Assembly (NCBI GenBank): GCA_026692865.1
Contig: JAPLNI010000053.1
Span: 62,001-126,000 of the forward strand
Length of the DNA: 64,000 nt
Source: Planctomycetota bacterium
Lineage (GTDB): Bacteria > Planctomycetota > Planctomycetia > Pirellulales > Pirellulaceae
Direction: 5' to 3'
Shown here: positions 59,459 through 64,000 of the stretch, one piece after another
Position numbering within the stretch: the stretch's first letter is position 1
Layout of the letters: every line of letters begins with the position of its first letter
Made by a program: the position numbers and the translations under genes
Notes under the pieces: model-generated
The model's database searches: none
Told to the model about the DNA's origin: nothing
Seen by the model: only the letters and a program-made list of their open reading frames with translations

Positions 59459-60940
59459 ATGATGAATAATGACACTCAAGTGGTTCGAGCGGCTCAGCAG
59501 ACTTGGGTGAAGTCGCGAAGCCTGAAACAGCGATGCGAAGTAGCAAGAAATTTTGCTCGAGAGCTTTCTGCAAATTTGCACGCTTTGCACGACGCGCTTA
59601 CGGCACCGCAACGAAGTGGCTTTCGAGAAACGGTTTCTGCAGAGCTGATGCCGTTGGCGGACGCCGCAAAGTGGCTTTCCAGGTCGGCAATCAAGATCCT
59701 TTCGGACAGGAAGGTAACAGGGCCGGGTAGACCGCTGTTTCAAAGAGGCATTCGATCGACGGTTTGTCGAGAACCGCTGGGAGTTGTGCTGGTTATTGGC
59801 ACATGGAACTACCCGATTTTTTTGGTCGGCGTTCAGATTCTGCAAGCGATCGTAGCGGGTAACGCGGTGCTTGTAAAACCGGCCAAGGGATGTGAGAGAG
59901 TAACTCGTTTGATGGTCGAGTTGCTTATTCGATCGGGGATGCCTGAAGATCTATGTTTGGTGTTAGGAGAAGAGCCTGAATATGCGACTTTGGCGATTTC
60001 GCAGGGTGTTGATTTGATTGTCCTGACAGGATCGAGTGCGACAGGTCGGCGAGTACTTCGGCAGGCGGCAGAGACACTCACGCCGTCGATTATGGAGCTG
60101 AGTGGTTGCGATGCGGTGATCGTTTTGGAATCAGCTAATCTGAAGCGAGTCATTGATGGATTGCTTTTTGGACTTCGGCTTAATGGTAGTGCAACGTGTA
60201 TGGCTCCTCGCCGGGTATATATTCCCGAGTCGATGAAGGATAGCTTTCACGAGTCGCTTTCGGCTCGATTGTCGGAAGTGCCTGATACGGTGGTCGATTC
60301 GGTAACGATCGAGCGTGTCAATTCATTAGTTTCAGGCCACCACTATCGAATTCTCGCTGAGAACGGCAAAAACAATTTTTCACCGGAGTCGCAAGACGCA
60401 GTGGCGAAGTTGCTCGCGGGGCGGCCGCTGGTGTTTTTTGACGTTGCAAGCGATTTTCCTCTCAGTGAATCTGATCTCTTCGCGCCGGTGTTACTTTCTT
60501 CGGGATATCGCAACTTGGAAGAAGCGATTTCAGCGTGTAATCTTTGCAAATATGGGTTAACCGCGACGGTTTTCGGCAATGAAACGTTAGCCAAGCAGGT
60601 CGCTTCGCAGTTATCGGTCGGGACGGTCATGGTTAATGACTTGATAGCCCCGACCGTAGATCCGCGACTTCCCTTTGGTGGTGTTCGGGAAAGTGGGTTT
60701 GGCGTTACTCGAGGAGTTGAAGGATTGCTGCAAATGACTCGTCCGAAGGTAATTGCGGTAAATAGGGCAGAGTGGTTGCCTCATTTGGACCCACCACAAG
60801 ATAGAGATGCCGCACTTCTTGAAGGAATACTACAATGGTGTCACGCTGGAAGTTTTCGGAAGGCTTTCGGCGGATTGATTCAGGCTTTTAAAGCTGTTTC
60901 GAATCAATCAAAAACTCGGTCAGGTAAGAAAGATTTGTAG
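59459..60940 (+). CDS. Aldehyde dehydrogenase, carotenoid-cluster (AldH-like)
   Basis: A 493-residue NAD(P)-dependent aldehyde dehydrogenase. Cofactor-binding blocks VLVIGTWNYPIFL and VLTGSSATGRRVL are present; the general base Glu213 is in MELSGCDAVIVL and the nucleophile Cys247 in NGSATCMAPRRVY. The C-terminal PFGGVRESGFG segment is canonical. In the staphyloxanthin pathway an aldehyde dehydrogenase oxidises the terminal carotenal to the carboxylic acid; the flanking desaturase, acyltransferase and glycosyltransferase genes suggest this role here. It starts 17 bases after the MMPL end. ATG codons at 59459 and 59462 are both possible. Confidence 0.9.
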   Translation: MMNNDTQVVRAAQQTWVKSRSLKQRCEVARNFARELSANLHALHDALTAPQRSGFRETVSAELMPLADAAKWLSRSAIKILSDRKVTGPGRPLFQRGIRSTVCREPLGVVLVIGTWNYPIFLVGVQILQAIVAGNAVLVKPAKGCERVTRLMVELLIRSGMPEDLCLVLGEEPEYATLAISQGVDLIVLTGSSATGRRVLRQAAETLTPSIMELSGCDAVIVLESANLKRVIDGLLFGLRLNGSATCMAPRRVYIPESMKDSFHESLSARLSEVPDTVVDSVTIERVNSLVSGHHYRILAENGKNNFSPESQDAVAKLLAGRPLVFFDVASDFPLSESDLFAPVLLSSGYRNLEEAISACNLCKYGLTATVFGNETLAKQVASQLSVGTVMVNDLIAPTVDPRLPFGGVRESGFGVTRGVEGLLQMTRPKVIAVNRAEWLPHLDPPQDRDAALLEGILQWCHAGSFRKAFGGLIQAFKAVSNQSKTRSGKKDL

Positions 60941-60955
60941 AAAACTCAATAAATT

Positions 60956-62509
60956 ATGATTCAACAATCGTCGCGAAGCCTTAAGGTTGGAGTAATAGGT
61001 AGCGGTTTGGCTGGACTTGCGGCGGCGTGTACGCTGGCTGCTCGTGGGCACCGCGTGACGCTGCTGGAGAAAAATTCCTGGGTAGGCGGCAAAGCAGCCC
61101 AGTTGCAACAGGATGGGTTTCGGTTTGATATGGGGCCGACCATCCTCACGATTCCGTCTGTGCTTCACCGGATTTTTAACGAAGCTGGTAAAAAGTTAAA
61201 CGACTACATGGAGCTTGTTTGCCTGGACCCGCAGTGGCGATGTTTCTTTCAGGACAACACGGTCCTCGATCTAGTTGCCGACACGGAGAAGATGAAGGCG
61301 ACTCTGAAGAAGTTTTCCAGCGCTGCGAATCTTGCTGAAGGTTATGAGCGATTCATGAACATCAGTCAGCAGCTTCATTCGGTGTCAGACAAGTTTTTCT
61401 TTTGGAAGAGTGTCGGCGGCATTATCGACACGATGGAGATCGGAGGCGCCTTTCAAGCGAGTGTTCTCAAGGACGTCTTGAGCCTGCGAATGGGAAGAAG
61501 CGTGGCTGGGTTGGTAAGAAGCTGTGTTCCAGACGAGCGAGTCGCTCAAATGATCGATCACTTCACACAATATGTTGGGTCGTCTCCAGAGGCTTCGCCA
61601 GCGGTCTTGTGCGGGATTGCTCATATGCAAACCGAAGAAGGAGTTTGGTATCCGATGGGTGGAACGCGAGCTGTTCCCGAAGCGTTGCTGAAGCTAGCCC
61701 AGGACATTGGGGTTGAAGTTCATACTGATGCTGATGTGGAATCGATTCGTCAAGATGGTAAGAAGATCGAAGGCTTGAGGTTAAAGGACGGACGGACGTT
61801 CGCCTTTGATGCAATAGTTTCCAACTGTGATTCGGTTAGAACCCACCGAGAGCTTTTGGAAGGGTCTTCCGCGAAGCAAAAGTTCGACTCACGCCGCTCC
61901 TATGAACCGGCTTGCTCGGGTGTTGTGCTGTATCTTGGATTAAGCCAAAAGTACGATCACCTCCTTCACCATAATTTTGTCTTCTCGCGAGATCCGCATG
62001 AAGAGTTTGACTACATTTACAAGCGAGGCGAACCGGCTCCGGACCCGACAGCCTACGTTTGTGCTCCGGCAGCGACAGAACCAACCGTTGCACCGGAAGG
62101 TGGAGAGGCTTTGTATGTTCTTGTGCATACTCCCTATCTTCGCGAGAACCATGATTGGAGCGTCATGCTTCCGAAGTATCGCGAGGTCATTCTTGATAAG
62201 CTGGAATCTACTGGAGGAATGACTGGTATTCGAGATCGCATTGTCTCGGAAAACTCGCTTACCCCGGAAGGAATCCACAAGCGATATCGCGTGCTCAACG
62301 GTGCGATCTATGGTTTGGCAAGCCACGGGAAATTCCTTGGTGCGTTCAAGCCTGCCAATCGTAGTCGCGATCTTCGCGGTTTGTATCTTGCCGGCGGTGC
62401 AGCGCATCCTGGTCCTGGGATGCCGATGGTGATGATGAGCGGTTGGATCGCCGGTGACTCTGTTGATCAAGATGCATTGAATGGAAAGCTTGTCGCACTT
62501 GCTATATGA
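60956..62509 (+). CDS. Phytoene desaturase-family carotenoid oxidoreductase (CrtI/CrtN/CrtP type)
   Basis: A 517-residue FAD-dependent amine-oxidase-like enzyme. The N-terminal FAD motif GSGLAGLAAACTLAARGHRV with LLEKNSWVGGKA, the FDMGPTILTIP block and the C-terminal GLYLAGGAAHPGPGMPMVMM are the CrtI-family hallmarks. The family includes desaturases (CrtI, CrtN) and terminal-methyl oxidases (CrtP); sequence alone does not separate these, but the adjacent aldehyde dehydrogenase and glycosyltransferase favour a C30-type CrtN or CrtP role. Gap to the aldehyde dehydrogenase is 15 bases; the stop overlaps the next start as ATGA. Confidence 0.9.
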   Translation: MIQQSSRSLKVGVIGSGLAGLAAACTLAARGHRVTLLEKNSWVGGKAAQLQQDGFRFDMGPTILTIPSVLHRIFNEAGKKLNDYMELVCLDPQWRCFFQDNTVLDLVADTEKMKATLKKFSSAANLAEGYERFMNISQQLHSVSDKFFFWKSVGGIIDTMEIGGAFQASVLKDVLSLRMGRSVAGLVRSCVPDERVAQMIDHFTQYVGSSPEASPAVLCGIAHMQTEEGVWYPMGGTRAVPEALLKLAQDIGVEVHTDADVESIRQDGKKIEGLRLKDGRTFAFDAIVSNCDSVRTHRELLEGSSAKQKFDSRRSYEPACSGVVLYLGLSQKYDHLLHHNFVFSRDPHEEFDYIYKRGEPAPDPTAYVCAPAATEPTVAPEGGEALYVLVHTPYLRENHDWSVMLPKYREVILDKLESTGGMTGIRDRIVSENSLTPEGIHKRYRVLNGAIYGLASHGKFLGAFKPANRSRDLRGLYLAGGAAHPGPGMPMVMMSGWIAGDSVDQDALNGKLVALAI

Positions 62510-63324
62510 CGGATCGTAGTAACGATTTCAACGGTGACTTGCCCAAGTCCCAGGCGAGGCTTGTAAGCGGATTTTGTTGGTACACGCGGCGAATGATTCG
62601 AAAGCATTTTTTGGTCTTCGCCATGGACATCAGCGAGTGCGACTACGATGGGCTTACTGCCGAGACACCGATAATTTTTTATCTCAATCATCCCGGTTGG
62701 TGGGATCCGATCGTTGCAATGCAAGTTTGCCAGAAATATTTTCCTGGCCGAGTCTTCTATGCACCGATCGACCAAGTAGCCATCGAAAAGTATGCTGTGT
62801 TCAAGAAGCTGGGTTTCTTTGGGGTCGCTTTGGAGCATCGCAGTGGCTCGATCGCTTTTTTAAGGCAGACGAGTGCAATCTTGAACGCCCCGAACAGTTC
62901 GTTGTGGATTACTCCTGAAGGGCGTTTTGCAGATCCTCGAGATAAAAATGCTGAATGGATGCCTGGGCTTGCACACTTAGTAGCAAAGCACCCTCAAGCG
63001 GTTTGCATCCCGATGGCGATCGAGTATCCATTCATCGATGAAGTAAAGCCTCTTATGCTTTGCAAACTTGGCCCGATGGTACACGGTCGCGACTTGGTGG
63101 GCGTTTCTAAGGCGGAGTGCTCGGTCCTCCTGGAAAGCAAGTTGCGTCTAACTCAGGAGTCGCTCGCGGAATCGGTAGTAACGCGTTCATTCAATGGCTT
63201 TAAGGTTCTTGTACGAACGGCCCAAACTCCCAAAAGCGTCTACGATTGGGGGCGGTTGTTGGTTTGTAAAGTCTCTGGACGACCATTTGAATTGAACCAC
63301 GGAAAGACTTTTCGCTCGTCATGA
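62506..63324 (+). CDS. PlsC-type lysophospholipid/glycolipid acyltransferase
   Basis: A 272-residue acyltransferase. The catalytic HX4D motif is NHPGWWDPI, followed by the usual substrate-site blocks GFFGVALEHRSGSIAFLRQT and WITPEGRFADPRD (the EGTR-like motif). It has no long N-terminal membrane segment but is likely membrane-associated. In the context of the carotenoid cluster it probably acylates the sugar of a glycosyl carotenoate, a role played by a different fold (CrtO) in Staphylococcus. Start and stop both overlap neighbours by four bases (ATGA at 62506-62509 and 63321-63324), so it is translationally coupled. Confidence 0.85.
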   Translation: MTDRSNDFNGDLPKSQARLVSGFCWYTRRMIRKHFLVFAMDISECDYDGLTAETPIIFYLNHPGWWDPIVAMQVCQKYFPGRVFYAPIDQVAIEKYAVFKKLGFFGVALEHRSGSIAFLRQTSAILNAPNSSLWITPEGRFADPRDKNAEWMPGLAHLVAKHPQAVCIPMAIEYPFIDEVKPLMLCKLGPMVHGRDLVGVSKAECSVLLESKLRLTQESLAESVVTRSFNGFKVLVRTAQTPKSVYDWGRLLVCKVSGRPFELNHGKTFRSS

Positions 63325-64000
63325 TCATCACGATTTACGCTCTCTCACTAGTGGTTCTTTCAGGGCTTCCGGTCGTGATGATGATTAAGAACCTTGGTTT
63401 GTTTACAAAAGCAACCAAGGATCCAGAACTCGTTCAGCTTGGATCGCAGGAGCAGGTGAGCGTCTTGATTCCTGCACGGAACGAAGAAGGTTCCATTCGT
63501 GCAGCGCTAGAGAGTGTCCTTCGATATGATAATCCAGGGCTTGAAGTGATCGTGCAGGATGACTGTTCCGAAGACGCCACGGCAGCGATTGTCCGCGAAG
63601 TTGCAGTAACCGATTCACGAGTTCGATTAATCGACGCGATTCCGCTGCCTGAGGGATGGAATGGAAAGCAGCATGCGTGCTGGCGACTTGCAAAAGCGGC
63701 CAACCATTCGTGGTTCTTGTTTGTTGATGCAGATGTTCGGTTTTCCGAAGACGCGATTCCTCGGATGATTGCCGAGGCGAAAAAGCAGGAAGTCGAGCTG
63801 CTGAGTGGCTTTCCATTGCAGGAGGCAAAAACACTGGCGGAAAAAATGCTAATTCCGTTGATGCATTTTGTGTTGCTAGGATATCTGCCCATTGAGCAAA
63901 TGCGAAAGAGTAGATCCAAAGGGTTTTCTGCGGGATGTGGGCAGTTGATGTTAGCCCAAAGCGAAGCTTATTGGCGTTGTGAAGGGCATCGAGCAATTCG
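63321..64000 (+). CDS. Family 2 glycosyltransferase (CrtQ-like), 3' end outside window
   Basis: At least 226 residues, no stop before the edge. It begins with a membrane helix (IITIYALSLVVLSGLPVVMM), then the GT-A core: VSVLIPARNEEGSIRAALES, a QDDCSED nucleotide-diphosphate site, PLPEGWNGKQHACWRLAKA, LFVDADVRFS (the DxD motif) and FSAGCGQLMLAQ. This order and the PEGWNGK and DADV words match membrane glycosyltransferases of the CrtQ group, which attach a sugar to the carotenoid carboxylate. The start overlaps the acyltransferase stop (ATGA). Confidence 0.85.
   Translation, partial: MIITIYALSLVVLSGLPVVMMIKNLGLFTKATKDPELVQLGSQEQVSVLIPARNEEGSIRAALESVLRYDNPGLEVIVQDDCSEDATAAIVREVAVTDSRVRLIDAIPLPEGWNGKQHACWRLAKAANHSWFLFVDADVRFSEDAIPRMIAEAKKQEVELLSGFPLQEAKTLAEKMLIPLMHFVLLGYLPIEQMRKSRSKGFSAGCGQLMLAQSEAYWRCEGHRAI

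Noticed and set aside
61940-62470. Antisense frame of 176 codons under the carotenoid desaturase
   Set aside because: The opposite strand carries an unambiguous CrtI-family enzyme over the same bases.
63403-63996. Antisense frames under the glycosyltransferase at the right edge
   Set aside because: The sense strand encodes a clear GT2 core with DxD; the antisense frames have no motif.

Overview
The window looks like a chromosomal segment of a planctomycete (Planctomycetota, probably Pirellulaceae-like). This is inferred from gene content, not from a marker gene. The clues are secreted TIM-barrel sugar isomerases and FAD oxidoreductases with Tat-like leaders, an AtsA-type sulfatase, a MoxR/DUF58/VWA operon with a giant coiled-coil protein, glycine-rich surface proteins, a carotenoid glycosyl-ester style cluster, frequent absence of clear Shine-Dalgarno sites, and palindrome-rich intergenic arrays. 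Base composition is moderate by eye. I found no rRNA or tRNA gene, CRISPR array, insertion sequence or prophage.

Layout. 1-5.2 kb: 3' part of a ThiF/MoeB-like E1 enzyme, a secreted TIM-barrel protein, fliG and a FAD oxidoreductase. 5.6-11.9 kb (minus strand): purB, a HAD phosphatase and a 1352-residue membrane-anchored FtsK/SpoIIIE-type ATPase with one intact and two apparently degenerate ATPase modules. 12.2-19.4 kb: a secreted unknown, a ferritin-like protein, a small cysteine-containing protein, a tandem universal stress protein, and gatA-gatB with a 4-base overlap. 20.1-34.2 kb (minus): moxR, DUF58, BatA-like VWA, VWA/GATase-like membrane protein, a ~1977-residue coiled-coil membrane protein and a prenyltransferase/squalene-cyclase-repeat protein; four successive genes overlap as ATGA, so this is a tightly coupled operon.

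34.5-45.9 kb (plus): a duplicated ABC-2 permease without ATPase, a CPBP protease, a triple palindromic repeat, then a secreted-protein cluster: NTF2-like protein, glycine-rich surface protein, a DUF1254/DUF1214 lipoprotein gene broken by two in-frame TAA codons, an arylsulfatase, and a second surface protein homologous to the first but with exact 20-residue repeats. A terminator follows. 46.0-50.4 kb: a DUF4239 protein and a GntR(YtrA-like)-ATPase-permease operon with a palindromic operator on an apparently leaderless promoter; the permease carries a leucine-rich-repeat-like ectodomain. 50.5-56.4 kb: a secreted unknown, a four-unit inverted-repeat-bounded array, a second TIM-barrel protein, a secreted unknown and an M61 peptidase.

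56.5-64.0 kb (plus): an MMPL exporter whose last part is out of frame, an aldehyde dehydrogenase, a CrtI/CrtN/CrtP-type desaturase, a PlsC-type acyltransferase and a GT2 glycosyltransferase running off the end. Together they match the chemistry needed for an acylated glycosyl ester of a carotenoic acid (as in staphyloxanthin), with MMPL as candidate exporter.

Most notable for follow-up: the triple-module FtsK-like protein, the MoxR/VWA/giant coiled-coil operon, the GntR/LRR-permease system with its visible operator, the doubly interrupted DUF1254 gene between two paralogous surface proteins, and three families of palindromic tandem arrays, two of which fill convergent intergenic gaps almost completely.
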